A stretch of 21,244 nt of DNA from DASYXW01 sp035934405 (GCA_035934405.1 DASYXW010000090.1:1-21244); one strand, 5' to 3'. Shown: positions 13,026 to 21,154, numbered from the stretch's first letter. The notes: a model not told the origin generated them from the sequence alone. A program made the numbers and translations.

Positions 13026-14990
13026 TCATTCCGTTCCCTCATATTGCTGCTTGAGCTTCGCCACCACGCCGGGATCGGCTAGCGTCGTTGTGTCCCCGAG
13101 GACGCGGCCCTCGGCGATGTCGCGCAGCAGGCGCCGCATGATTTTGGCGCTGCGCGTCTTGGGAAGTTCCGCCGTGAAGAAAATGTCGTCGGGCCGGGCG
13201 ATCGAGCCGATCTTGTGCGCCACGTGCTGCTTCAGTTCTTCGTTGAGTGCGTCCGTCGCGTCATTACCTTCCTTCAAGGTGACGAACGCGGCGATTCCCT
13301 GGCCCTTCACTTCGTGCGCCTTGCCGATCACAGCGGCCTCGGCGACGGACTTGTGGTCCACCAAGGCACTTTCGACCTCGTAGGTCGAGATGCGATGGCC
13401 GGCCACGTTCATCACGTCATCGACGCGGCCGAGCAGCCAGAAGTATCCGTCCTCGTCCACCTTGGCGCCGTCGCCCGTAAAATACTTGCCGGGGTAGCGC
13501 GACCAGTACTGCTTGACGTAGCGGTTGGGGTCGCCATAGATGGTCCGGAACATCGCCGGCCAGGGCTGGGTAAGACACAAGTAACCGCCGGCGCCCGGCC
13601 CGACCTTCTGGCCCTTCTCGTCCAGGACCTCGGCCTCGACGCCGGGGAAAGGAATCGTGGCCGAGCCGGGCTTGGTGGCGGTGAGTCCCGGCAGCGGCGA
13701 GATCATGATCATGCCGGTCTCGGTTTGCCACCAGGTATCCACAATGGGGCAGCGCTCACGGCCGATGTTCTCGTGATACCACATCCAGGCCTCGGGATTA
13801 ATCGGTTCGCCGACCGTGCCGATGAGCCGCAATGCCGAGAGATCATACTTGGCAGGCCACTCCGTGCCCCAGCGCATGAAGGTGCGGATGGCGGTGGGCG
13901 CCGTGTAGAAGATGTTCACGCCGTACTTGGCGCAGATCTCCCAAAAGCGGCCGCGGTCAGGGAAATCGGGCGAGCCTTCGTACATGAGGCTCGTGGCGCC
14001 GTTGGCGAGCGGACCGTAGACGATGTACGAATGTCCGGTCACCCATCCGATGTCCGCCGTGCACCAATAGACGTCGTTCTCCTTGACGTCGAAAATCATG
14101 CGATGCGTGGTCGAAGTGCCGAGCAGGTATCCCGCCGTGGTGTGGACTACACCTTTAGGCTTACCGGTCGTGCCGCTGGTGTAAAGAATGTAGAGCACGT
14201 CTTCGGAATCCATCGGCTCGGCGGCGCAACTGGCGCTCGCCTTCTCCATCAGGTCATGCCACCAGAGGTCGCGGCCGAAGTGCATCGCGGCCTCGGCTCT
14301 CTCGCCGATCCGGCGGACGACAACGACGCTTTCGATGCTCGGCGTGCTCGCGAGCGCTTCATCCACGTTCGCTTTGAGCGGCACCACGTGGCCCCGCCTC
14401 CAGGCGCCGTCACAGGTCACGAGCACCTTGGCGTGCGCGTCGTTGATGCGCTCGGCGAGCGACTCGGCGGAGAAGCCGCCGAACACGACGCTATGGGGGG
14501 CGCCGATCTTGGCGCAGGCCAGCATCGCAATCGCCAGCTCGGGCACCATGCCCATGTAAATGGCCACGCGGTCGCCCTTCTGTACGCCCAGCGATTTCAG
14601 GACGTTCGCGAACTTGTTGACCTCGCGCTGCAGCATCCCGAACGTCAGCACGCGCGAATCGCCCGGCTCGCCTTCCCAGATGATCGCCGCCTTGTTCCGG
14701 CGGGCGGAGGCGGCATGACGGTCCACGCAGTTGTGAGTGACGTTGAGCTTTCCAGCCACAAACCACTTGGCCCACGGCGCGTTCCATTCGAGGACCTTGT
14801 CCCACGGCTTGGACCAGTCCAAACGCTTGGCCTCCTCGGCCCAGAAACCTTCCAGGTCCTTGCGTGCGCGGTCGTAGATCGCCGGGTCGGAGACGTTGGC
14901 TTGCCGGCGAAAGTCGTCGGAAGGCGTGAAAAGTCGCTCCTCATGCAGGAGGGCGTCGAGATGTTCTTGAGCTGCGGTTGCGTCCGGCAT
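13026..14990 (-). CDS. acs: Acetyl-CoA synthetase (AMP-forming)
   Basis: 654 residues, full length for Acs. It converts acetate, ATP and CoA to acetyl-CoA via acetyl-AMP in the cytoplasm. Motifs: the N-terminal segment FWAEEAKRLDWSKPWDKVLEWN, the P-loop-like YTSGTTGKPKGV, the acetate pocket and Trp-rich region (WWQTETGMIMISPLPG), the hinge GRVDDVMNVAGHRIST, and the C-terminal PKTRSAKIMRRLLR with the catalytic, acetylation-prone lysine at 616. The residue before this Lys is Ala instead of the Gly of E. coli and Salmonella Acs (PKTRSGK). A good Shine-Dalgarno (CTGGAGATCAAC before ATG) supports the start. It lies 41 nt downstream of glcF on the same strand, so co-expression with glycolate oxidase is likely. 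Confidence 0.97.
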   Translation of the reverse strand: MPDATAAQEHLDALLHEERLFTPSDDFRRQANVSDPAIYDRARKDLEGFWAEEAKRLDWSKPWDKVLEWNAPWAKWFVAGKLNVTHNCVDRHAASARRNKAAIIWEGEPGDSRVLTFGMLQREVNKFANVLKSLGVQKGDRVAIYMGMVPELAIAMLACAKIGAPHSVVFGGFSAESLAERINDAHAKVLVTCDGAWRRGHVVPLKANVDEALASTPSIESVVVVRRIGERAEAAMHFGRDLWWHDLMEKASASCAAEPMDSEDVLYILYTSGTTGKPKGVVHTTAGYLLGTSTTHRMIFDVKENDVYWCTADIGWVTGHSYIVYGPLANGATSLMYEGSPDFPDRGRFWEICAKYGVNIFYTAPTAIRTFMRWGTEWPAKYDLSALRLIGTVGEPINPEAWMWYHENIGRERCPIVDTWWQTETGMIMISPLPGLTATKPGSATIPFPGVEAEVLDEKGQKVGPGAGGYLCLTQPWPAMFRTIYGDPNRYVKQYWSRYPGKYFTGDGAKVDEDGYFWLLGRVDDVMNVAGHRISTYEVESALVDHKSVAEAAVIGKAHEVKGQGIAAFVTLKEGNDATDALNEELKQHVAHKIGSIARPDDIFFTAELPKTRSAKIMRRLLRDIAEGRVLGDTTTLADPGVVAKLKQQYEGTE

Positions 14991-15031
14991 GTTGATCTCC
15001 AGAGAATACTAAGCGCAGTTCACAAGGCTTA

Positions 15032-16390
15032 TCACTTATCTTGCATCGTCCTGTCGGACGCTTCATCGAGAAGTTCCACCACGTGCATCACGCGGCGGTG
15101 CTTCCCACCATCAGCGGAGCGCGCCACGCCGGCGCGCAGTTGTAACATACATCCCGGATTGGCGGTGAGGATCAGTTCCGCGCCGGTTTCGTCAATGCGC
15201 CGCATCTTGGCGGCGAGCAGTCGCTCCGCCATCTCGTTCTCGACGATATTGTATATCCCGGCGCTGCCGCAGCAGACTTCGGATTCCTTCAGCTCGATGA
15301 GTTCCAGCCCGGGAATGGCTGCGAGCAGCTTGCGCGGCGCCGAGCGGATGCGCTGCGCGTTGGCCAGGTGGCACGGGTCTTGATAGGTGGCGCGCGCTTT
15401 GACCGGACGGAAGTCGCGGTTGAAGTCAATAGCGGCGAGGAATTCGGTCACGTCTTTCATTCGTGCGCTGAAGCCTTTCGCGGTTTCGAGGAACTCGGAC
15501 TCCTGCTCTTCAAACAGTTGCGGGTATTCTTTGAGCACCGAGCCACAGCCCGCGGAGTTGGTGATGACAGCGTCAAAGTCCTCGCTGAGAAAGGCCTGCA
15601 TATTGCGCCGTGCCAGATCGCGCGCCAAGTCGCGGAAGCCGGCGTGGACGTGGAGCGCGCCGCAGCAACCCTGCTCGCGTGGAATCACCACCTCACAGCC
15701 ATTACGCGCCAGTACGCGAACGGTGGCGTCATTCAACCGCGCAAAGGACAAGTTAGCAATGCATCCGGCGAAGAACGCCACCCGGTAGCGCCGCTTGCCT
15801 TCGGCCGGAACGACCGTCCCCAGGCGCTCCGTGAAGAAGGGCCTTTCCATGCGCGGCGCCAATCGTGCCACGTTGGCGACTTTGCCGGGAAAGAGCCCGA
15901 GAACACCATGAGCCAGGGTTTCAAGGCCGGAGCGCTGATAAAAGCGAAGCAGGCGGCCTGCAAGCTCCAGCCGCCCTGGGTACGGTAGAAGATCGCCGAG
16001 AAATACGTGCCGAAGCCAACGTTCCATCGGCGCGCGATGATAGTAGCGCTCGATCTGGCCGCGCGCGGCTTCCACCAGCCGCCCGTACTCGACGCCGGAA
16101 GGGCAGGCGGTCTCGCAGGCGCGGCAATCGAGGCAGAGATCGATGTGGCGGACGAAACTCTCGCCGAGTGGCAGCCGTCCCTGCTCCACCTGAATCATCT
16201 GGTAGATCCGGCCACGTGGCGAGTCCGCCTCCAGGCCCAGCTCCCGGTAGGTGGGGCAAGCGTTCAAGCAGAGGCCGCAATGGATGCACTTCGAGTAGTA
16301 GCCCCAGCGCGGCGGCTCCGCGGGACCATAGCCCGTGCCGCCGTTGCTGCCCAGGCTTGAGCCTGGTTCGATTTCAACCCTAGCGTTCAA
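15032..16390 (-). CDS. glcF: Glycolate oxidase iron-sulfur subunit
   Basis: 452 residues. Two CxxCxxCxxxC clusters at Cys35/38/41/45 (CIHCGLCLNACPTY) and Cys86/89/92/96 (CLDCRACETACPSG) bind 4Fe-4S centres. Two CCG-type modules follow (FFAGCIANL...EQGCCGALHVHAGF and QDPCHLANAQR...SEVCCGSAGIYN). GlcF passes electrons from the flavin subunits GlcD/GlcE towards the quinone pool at the inner membrane. The only usable start is TTG (AGG six bases upstream); no ATG or GTG lies between it and the first cluster, so the exact start is uncertain. It is separated from glcE by an unusual 406-nt AT-rich gap, which carries a good promoter on the same strand, and is followed after 41 nt by acs. Confidence 0.94.
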   Translation of the reverse strand: MNARVEIEPGSSLGSNGGTGYGPAEPPRWGYYSKCIHCGLCLNACPTYRELGLEADSPRGRIYQMIQVEQGRLPLGESFVRHIDLCLDCRACETACPSGVEYGRLVEAARGQIERYYHRAPMERWLRHVFLGDLLPYPGRLELAGRLLRFYQRSGLETLAHGVLGLFPGKVANVARLAPRMERPFFTERLGTVVPAEGKRRYRVAFFAGCIANLSFARLNDATVRVLARNGCEVVIPREQGCCGALHVHAGFRDLARDLARRNMQAFLSEDFDAVITNSAGCGSVLKEYPQLFEEQESEFLETAKGFSARMKDVTEFLAAIDFNRDFRPVKARATYQDPCHLANAQRIRSAPRKLLAAIPGLELIELKESEVCCGSAGIYNIVENEMAERLLAAKMRRIDETGAELILTANPGCMLQLRAGVARSADGGKHRRVMHVVELLDEASDRTMQDK

Positions 16391-16692
16391 TGTTAACCTG
16401 CTTGATTTTCAATAAGATGACGGCTTTCTGAGTCGAGCGTTTAAATAAGTCATTCATTATCAGTATGTTGACGGCTTAGCGGCAGACTCGTCAAATCCCG
16501 CGCTGATTCTAAATGACATTCAGGGTTTGTTTTTGAAACTTTGATTTTTTCTGCATTTTTGTACCGACGAGCAGAAGTCTGTGCCCTGTCGCCCTCCAAC
16601 CGTCGAAATTCCGAGTATCCTATTGAATGGACATAACATACGACTGTTTGTCTCAGCAAACCATGCTTTCTTAAGAACACTCACCTGAGCCT

Positions 16693-16704
16693 TGTTCCGG
16701 AACA
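16693..16704. promoter_or_regulatory. Palindromic operator candidate
   Basis: TGTTCCGGAACA is a perfect 12-bp palindrome about 30-40 nt downstream of the expected transcription start of the adjacent promoter. It could bind a dimeric regulator (inference). Confidence 0.3.
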
Positions 16705-16739
16705 CGCAGCACCGTTCTATACAGAATTTCGATATCTGA

Positions 16740-16768
16740 ATAGTAATGCCATGGACCTCCCTTGTCAA
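16740..16768 (-). promoter_or_regulatory. Sigma-70-type promoter upstream of glcF
   Basis: On the minus strand TTGACA (16763-16768), a 17-nt spacer and TACTAT (16740-16745) form a near-consensus promoter. Transcription would start near 16733 and give a leader of about 340 nt before glcF. Confidence 0.55.
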
Positions 16769-16796
16769 GCCGGCTGGCGCTGCCCGTCAGATTGGC

Positions 16797-18161
16797 TCAC
16801 AGTCCTCCCAGGAATCGCCCGGGCGCCATGATTCCGCTGGGATCCCACGCTGCTTTCAACTTGCGCATGACCTCGAAATCGTCTCCCGGCGGACCCCAAG
16901 TGTCAATACGGCTCTTGAAATCGGCGGGCGCGAGCTCGACGACGAGCGAGCCTCCCAGTTCGAGGACCGCAGCGCGCATCTGTTCGACGAGTTCAAGTGA
17001 GGGGCGGGTGGCGTTCGACGAAGGCATCAGCCACAAATAGACCGTCCCGACCGCAGCGTAGGCCCAGCAAGCAAGCTGGCAAGCACTCGGGTGGTTGGCT
17101 TGGCGGGCCCGCTCGATGAACTCCTCCGTAGCGGCAACGGGCAGGGACGCCTTGAGCAACCAGTCTTGCGGAGTGCTTCCCGCGTGCAAGCCGTAGCCGG
17201 TGATTCGCCCCCAGACGTCCTCCGTCGTGGCGTCCCATGGCCGGCGTCGAAGAGAAACCGCCGCCGCACCAGCTATCTTTTCAAGCTCACGCGCGTAGCG
17301 ATCGAGCACCGCAGCGGAGCCTCCCGCCTCCAGCCAGATCTGCCAGCCTTCGTCGGCTTCGGTCAAGGTATTGGTCATACGCAGATATTGAAGATACCCG
17401 GGGTCGAGCAACGCCATCCGCATCGGCCGGAGGGGTGATTGCTGGATGGCCCGGCGCAGATCGCGCGCCTTTTCCAGCGTGCCTGCCGCCAGGACAAACG
17501 CCGCGGTGTCCGCAGGACGCGGATAAAGCTTGAACGTGGCTTCCACGATAACGCCGAGCGTGCCGTAAGACCCGATCAGGAGCTTGGCCAGGTCGTAACC
17601 GGCGACATTCTTCACCACGCGGCCGCCGGTCTTGATGATCTTCCCCTCGGTGGTGGCGATCTTCATTCCGAGCACCATGTCGCGCGGCCCGCCGTAACGC
17701 AGGCGCAGCGGACCGGCGGCGTTCGCGGCCAGAATGCCGCCGATGGAGGCCCGCTCGCCGCCCGGCGGATCGAGCGGCAGCCACAGCCGGTGGCGTGCCA
17801 GAAAGCGCTGGAGGTCGCCGAGCTTCATGCCGGGTTCGACGCTGATCACCAAGTCCGCCGGCTCGTAATACCACACCTGGTTCATGTCTTTGAGCGAGAG
17901 CGCCACGTCGTAACGGTGTGGCGGGTTGCCGATGCCGAGCTGGGCGCCGTTGCGGCAGGGAATCACGGCGAGATCGTGGTCGGAGCAGTACTTGAGGACG
18001 GCGGCCACCTCTTCCGCCCAGGCTGGATAGACGACGTGTGCGGGAATCTTGCCATCGACGGCAAGCGCAGCGCAGGCTGCGGGGTCGGCGGTTGCGCGGG
18101 TTTCGCCCACTATGGCGGCAAACGCCAGCCCAATCGTTTGAACGGCACTCACAGAGGCCAT
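16797..18161 (-). CDS. glcE: Glycolate oxidase FAD-binding subunit GlcE
   Basis: 454 residues, rather longer than E. coli GlcE (350). It has one PCMH-type FAD-binding domain (about 30-215): PAWAEEVAAVLKYCSDHDLAVIPCRNGAQLGIGNPP, then SVEPGMKLGDLQRFLARHRLWLPLDPPGGERASIGGILAANAAGP, and GGRVVKNVAGYDLAKLLIGSYGTLGVI. The C-terminus ends in the oxidase-family MRKLKAAWDPSGIMAPGRFLGG. GlcE pairs with GlcD and GlcF to oxidise glycolate (and often D-lactate) to glyoxylate. It lies 115 nt downstream of glcD, with an inverted-repeat element in the gap. The Shine-Dalgarno is weak. A different 2-hydroxyacid as substrate cannot be excluded. Confidence 0.92.
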   Translation of the reverse strand: MASVSAVQTIGLAFAAIVGETRATADPAACAALAVDGKIPAHVVYPAWAEEVAAVLKYCSDHDLAVIPCRNGAQLGIGNPPHRYDVALSLKDMNQVWYYEPADLVISVEPGMKLGDLQRFLARHRLWLPLDPPGGERASIGGILAANAAGPLRLRYGGPRDMVLGMKIATTEGKIIKTGGRVVKNVAGYDLAKLLIGSYGTLGVIVEATFKLYPRPADTAAFVLAAGTLEKARDLRRAIQQSPLRPMRMALLDPGYLQYLRMTNTLTEADEGWQIWLEAGGSAAVLDRYARELEKIAGAAAVSLRRRPWDATTEDVWGRITGYGLHAGSTPQDWLLKASLPVAATEEFIERARQANHPSACQLACWAYAAVGTVYLWLMPSSNATRPSLELVEQMRAAVLELGGSLVVELAPADFKSRIDTWGPPGDDFEVMRKLKAAWDPSGIMAPGRFLGGL

Positions 18162-18190
18162 GACGATGTCACACCCAAGAAAGCCTCACA

Positions 18191-18254
18191 CAAAGGCGCC
18201 AAGGCGCAAAGCAAGCGCCCAATGCCGGGGGCCTTGGCGCTCTCTGCGCCTTTG
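18191..18254. repeat. Inverted-repeat element between glcD and glcE
   Basis: GCGCCAAGGC (18196-18205) pairs with GCCTTGGCGC (18231-18240), and CAAAGGCGC (18191-18199) can pair with GCGCCTTTG (18246-18254). It resembles the common intergenic repeat of the CAAAGGCGCCAAGGCGC kind. Confidence 0.7.
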
Positions 18255-18276
18255 CGAGAAACCGCTTTGCCCTCCG

Positions 18277-19689
18277 CTACGAAACCTGAATGCGCAGCTC
18301 GCCGCACATTTTGCCGCTGGGCAGGACCTTGCCGGGGTTGAGCATGCCTTGCGGATTGCAGACGTCCTTCAGCTTCCGCATCATGTCGAGGTCGTCCTCA
18401 GAAAAGATCAGCGGCATCAGTTCGTTCTTTTCCAGGCCGACGCCGTGCTCGCCGGTAATCGAGCCGCCCAGCTCAACGCAGCGGGTGATGATCTCCTGCG
18501 CCACCTGGAGGACGCGCCGGCGCTCGTCCGGGACGCGGGCGTCAAAAGCGATCAGCGGATGCAGATTGCCGTCGCCGGCGTGAAAGACGTTGCTGACCCA
18601 GAGTCCGTGGCGCCGCTCCACCTCGGCGATGTATTCGAGCATCTCGGGCAACCGCGTGCGCGGGATGACGCCGTCTTGGACGTAAAAGTTGGGCGAGAGG
18701 CGGCCCATGGCGCCGAAGGAATTCTTGCGTCCCCGCCACAGCAACTCGCGCTCTTCCTCGGTCTTCGCGCGGCGCACCTCGCGGGCGTGATTTTCGCGGC
18801 ACGCTGCTTCCAGGGCCTGCGCCTCCTCTTCCGCCTCCTCCCGCAAGCCTTCGACTTCGATCAGCAGCACGGCGGCCGCGTCGAGCGGGTAGCCGGCGTG
18901 GGTGGCGGCTTCGATCGCCTGCAGCGCCCGGCCGTCCATCATTTCGAGCGCGGCGGGGGTGATGCCGCGCGCCGTGGTCTCGGCCACCGTGCGCGTGGCG
19001 TCGAGCGCGCGGTCGAAAATCCCGAGCAGCGTTTTCACGGTTTCGGGCTGGCGGCTGAGCCGGACGGTAATTTCGGTGACGATACCGAGCGTCCCTTCCG
19101 AGCCAACAAAGAAGCCGGTAAGGTCGTAGCCGGGGCGGTCCGGGTGAGTGGCGCCGGTGTGAATCACGCTGCCATCGGGAAGGACGACTTCAAGTCCGAG
19201 CACATGATTGGTGGTGACGCCGTAAGCCAGCGTGTGCGGTCCGCCGGAATTCTCAGCCACGTTGCCGCCGAGCGTGCAAGCTTTCTGGCTGGACGGGTCA
19301 GGAGCATAATAGTAGCCGCCGGCGGCCACGGCAAGCGAGAGGTCGATGTTGACGACGCCGGGCTGCACGCGGGCGCGCTCGTTCTCCAGGTCGATTTCGA
19401 GAATCTTCTTCATGCGCGCGAAGGAGACGACGATGCCGCCTTCGGTGACCATGGCGCCGCCACTCAAGCCCGTTCCGGCGCCGCGCGCGATGACGGGAGC
19501 CCTGTGCCGGGCCGCGAGTTTGACAATCCCCACCACGTGCGCGGTGGTCGTCGGAAGCGCCACCGCGTCGGGCGGGCGGCGCGAAGAGAGCGCGTCGTAC
19601 TCGTAAAGCATAAGGTCTTCGGGCCGCCAGAGGACGGCGTCGGGGCCGAGCAGCTTGGTGAGATCACGGGCCAGCGGCGTGGGAGTCAT
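18277..19689 (-). CDS. glcD: Glycolate oxidase FAD subunit GlcD
   Basis: 470 residues. It is the catalytic flavoprotein of the GlcDEF complex. The FAD-binding PCMH domain (about 35-215) shows PVIARGAGTGLSGGAM, RVQPGVVNIDLSLAVAAGGYYYAPDPSSQKACTLGGNVAENSGGPHTLAYGVT and GFFVGSEGTLGIVTEITVRL. The C-terminal FAD-oxidase domain shows NVFHAGDGNLHPLIAFD, with family-conserved His residues, and GSITGEHGVGLEKNELM...CNPQGMLNPGKVLP. It is the first gene of the minus-strand glc block and has a good promoter just upstream with a very short leader and no Shine-Dalgarno. D-lactate dehydrogenase of the same family is the alternative, but the adjacent glcE and glcF favour glycolate oxidase. Confidence 0.95.
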   Translation of the reverse strand: MTPTPLARDLTKLLGPDAVLWRPEDLMLYEYDALSSRRPPDAVALPTTTAHVVGIVKLAARHRAPVIARGAGTGLSGGAMVTEGGIVVSFARMKKILEIDLENERARVQPGVVNIDLSLAVAAGGYYYAPDPSSQKACTLGGNVAENSGGPHTLAYGVTTNHVLGLEVVLPDGSVIHTGATHPDRPGYDLTGFFVGSEGTLGIVTEITVRLSRQPETVKTLLGIFDRALDATRTVAETTARGITPAALEMMDGRALQAIEAATHAGYPLDAAAVLLIEVEGLREEAEEEAQALEAACRENHAREVRRAKTEEERELLWRGRKNSFGAMGRLSPNFYVQDGVIPRTRLPEMLEYIAEVERRHGLWVSNVFHAGDGNLHPLIAFDARVPDERRRVLQVAQEIITRCVELGGSITGEHGVGLEKNELMPLIFSEDDLDMMRKLKDVCNPQGMLNPGKVLPSGKMCGELRIQVS

Positions 19690-19708
19690 GGAAGCTCGTT
19701 GAGATGCG

Positions 19709-19738
19709 AGTATAGCGCCGGGCCAGCCGAGGGGTCAA
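19709..19738 (-). promoter_or_regulatory. Sigma-70-type promoter of glcD
   Basis: On the minus strand TTGACC (19733-19738), an 18-nt spacer and TATACT (19709-19714). Transcription would begin only about 12 nt before the glcD ATG, giving a nearly leaderless message. Confidence 0.5.
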
Positions 19739-19763
19739 CGAACGACGGCGCGCGGCAACTCCT

Positions 19764-19790
19764 GGAACATCGGGAACATCTCAGGTGTCT
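19764..19790 (+). promoter_or_regulatory. Candidate ECF-type promoter of the sigma factor gene
   Basis: GGAACATC occurs twice in tandem at 9-nt spacing (19764-19771 and 19773-19780). The first GGAAC lies 18 nt ahead of GTCT (19787-19790), similar to GGAAC/GTC promoters read by RpoE-like sigma factors. This would allow autoregulation; weak evidence. Confidence 0.3.
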
Positions 19791-19836
19791 GGAGATAAGA
19801 GGAGTGGCCTCGGAGCGGGACGGCAGGGTTACTCTT

Positions 19837-20490
19837 ATGGCGAGCTCGCGAATCTTGACCTTGGCGCTTGACCGGACTCTTCCTGCTTTCGGCGCGGACC
19901 GGGCGAGCGCGATTGCCAGCGACGAAGCGGCGCTGGTCGCCGAACTTCAGTCGGGTTCGGAGCCCGCGTTCGCCTATCTCGTGGCCGTTTTCGAGAGCCC
20001 GATCTACAACCTAGTCTGGCACATCCTGGGCAACGAAGCAGACGCCGCCGACGTGCTCCAGGAAGTGTTCGTGAAGGTCTTCCGGGGCGTCAAGCAATTT
20101 CATGGCGCGAGCAGCCTGAGGACCTGGATCTACCGCATCGCCCTCCACGAAGCTTCCAACCACCGCCGCGGTTGGCTTCGGCGTCACGCGCACGAGCCGA
20201 TGTCGCTTGACGAGGAGCCGGGGCAGCCGGGGATGGCGGTGGCTGAGGCGGCGCAGTCCAGTTCGCAGACGCCGTATCAGAACCTGGAACAAGCGGAGCG
20301 GCAGGCGCGGGTTGAGCGGGCGCTGGCCAGCCTCGCGGAGCCCTACCGAACCGTGGTGGCGCTGCGCGAGATTGAAGACCTTTCGTACGAGGAAATCGCG
20401 GAGGTGCTCAGCGTCGCCGAGGGCACGGTGAAATCGAGGCTGATGCGAGGGCGGGAGCTGCTGAGACGGAAGCTGGCGGCCTGGAAGTGA
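19837..20490 (+). CDS. ECF-subfamily RNA polymerase sigma factor (sigma-24 type)
   Basis: 217 residues from the chosen ATG. The frame is open far upstream, but that part is antisense to glcD. Region 2 (about 45-110) shows NLVWHILGNEADAADVLQEVFVKVFRGVKQFHGASSLRTWIYRIALHEASNHRR. A variable acidic linker (about 115-150) follows, then region 4 (about 155-215) with LASLAEPYRTVVALREIEDLSYEEIAEVLSVAEGTVKSRLMRGRELLRRKL. It directs RNA polymerase to a stress regulon when released by its anti-sigma factor, encoded 8 nt downstream. The upstream region has a GGAAC-type candidate promoter, so it may control itself. The Shine-Dalgarno is weak. Confidence 0.94.
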   Translation: MASSRILTLALDRTLPAFGADRASAIASDEAALVAELQSGSEPAFAYLVAVFESPIYNLVWHILGNEADAADVLQEVFVKVFRGVKQFHGASSLRTWIYRIALHEASNHRRGWLRRHAHEPMSLDEEPGQPGMAVAEAAQSSSQTPYQNLEQAERQARVERALASLAEPYRTVVALREIEDLSYEEIAEVLSVAEGTVKSRLMRGRELLRRKLAAWK

Positions 20491-20498
20491 TGTGACCT

Positions 20499-21152
20499 AT
20501 GTTTGAATCCTGCGTTGAAATTCGCGGCCACTTTTCAGACTATGTTGACGGCGTGTGCTCGCGGGATGCGTTTCGCTCGGTGCGCTATCACCTGGAACAC
20601 TGCGCCTCGTGCCGCGAAGAGCTGGAGCAGTGGGAAGCCATGCGGGTGGACCTTCGGGCGCTGCCCCGAAAGCGGGCGTCTTGGGAGGCCGACTTGCAAG
20701 TTCGAGTACGGCTTTCGCAGGAGATTCATTGCAACGTTCTGGGACGGATGTTGGTCCGCCTGGAGAACTGGGTGCGTCCGGTCCTGCTGCCCGCTTCGGC
20801 CGGCGTGTTGCTGACTGCGGCCCTCTGCCTGAGCGTCATCGTGAGCTGGCAGGCCCCGCCGGTGGGCAGCGCCCCGGACGTGCCGCTCGAGCTTTCCACG
20901 CCGCCGCGGCTGCAGAGGCTGGCGCCGCTGGATTTCAATACCGGTGACCAGCCCGTCGTGCTGGTGACGCGTGTGGACGCAGGTGGCCGGGCGCTGGACT
21001 ATCGAGTCCTCTCGGGGCCGTCCTCCCCGGAGCTGACGCGCCATCTCGACCGGTTGATGTACTTCAGCGTCTTTCACCCGGCCACGATGTTTGGCCAGCC
21101 GACGGGCGGGCAAGTGGTCCTCTCACTGCGGCGGATCACGGTGCGGGGATAA
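20499..21152 (+). CDS. Zinc-finger membrane anti-sigma factor with TonB-like C-terminal region
   Basis: 217 residues. The N-terminal cytoplasmic anti-sigma domain has the zinc signature H31-x3-C35-x2-C38 (HLEHCASC) preceded by HFSDYVDG, typical of zf-HC2/ZAS proteins that hold ECF sigma factors. One membrane helix (about 94-117; LLPASAGVLLTAALCLSVIVSW) follows. The periplasmic part (about 118-217) ends in VTRVDAGGRALDYRVLSGP...LDRLMYFSVFHPATMFGQPTGGQVVLSL. Its pattern of G-R-x-L-D-x-R-V-L-S-G-P, a later LDRLMYF helix and F-x-P-A...G-Q-P resembles the TonB C-terminal domain (inference by eye). It starts 8 nt after the sigma stop and a 7-mer array begins three bases after its own stop. Function as the cognate anti-sigma factor is well supported; the sensing role of the C-terminus is not. 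Confidence 0.85.
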   Translation: MFESCVEIRGHFSDYVDGVCSRDAFRSVRYHLEHCASCREELEQWEAMRVDLRALPRKRASWEADLQVRVRLSQEIHCNVLGRMLVRLENWVRPVLLPASAGVLLTAALCLSVIVSWQAPPVGSAPDVPLELSTPPRLQRLAPLDFNTGDQPVVLVTRVDAGGRALDYRVLSGPSSPELTRHLDRLMYFSVFHPATMFGQPTGGQVVLSLRRITVRG

Positions 21153-21154
21153 AG

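Larger units (their letters stand above)
16391..16796. other. AT-rich island between glcE and glcF
   Basis: This gap interrupts what is normally a tight glcDEF operon. From 16391 to about 16745 the composition is clearly AT-richer than its neighbours. No known gene is recognisable. A 76-codon frame from GTG on the minus strand (16680 to 16450) lacks family features. Visible structure: a sigma-70-like promoter (16740-16768, minus), a perfect 12-bp palindrome TGTTCCGGAACA (16693-16704) and a direct repeat TGACGGCTT (16418-16426 and 16469-16477). No terminal inverted repeats or transposase remnant were found. Confidence 0.6.

Noticed and set aside
13215..15383. 722-codon plus-strand open frame over acs and glcF
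   Set aside because: It is antisense to two clear enzymes; His/Arg/Gly/Val/Asp-rich composition with no domain; typical frame shadow in GC-rich DNA.
16450..16680. 76-codon GTG-started frame in the AT-rich island
   Set aside because: No family features and only a poorly placed AGGTGA before the start; kept as a mention in the island entry rather than a gene.
16391..16796. Insertion sequence remnant
   Set aside because: Composition suggests foreign DNA, but no terminal inverted repeats, target duplication or transposase fragment could be seen.
18160..19836. Long N-terminal extension of the sigma factor frame
   Set aside because: The open frame upstream of 19837 is antisense to glcE and glcD; ECF factors are about 200 residues, and ATG 19837 fits.
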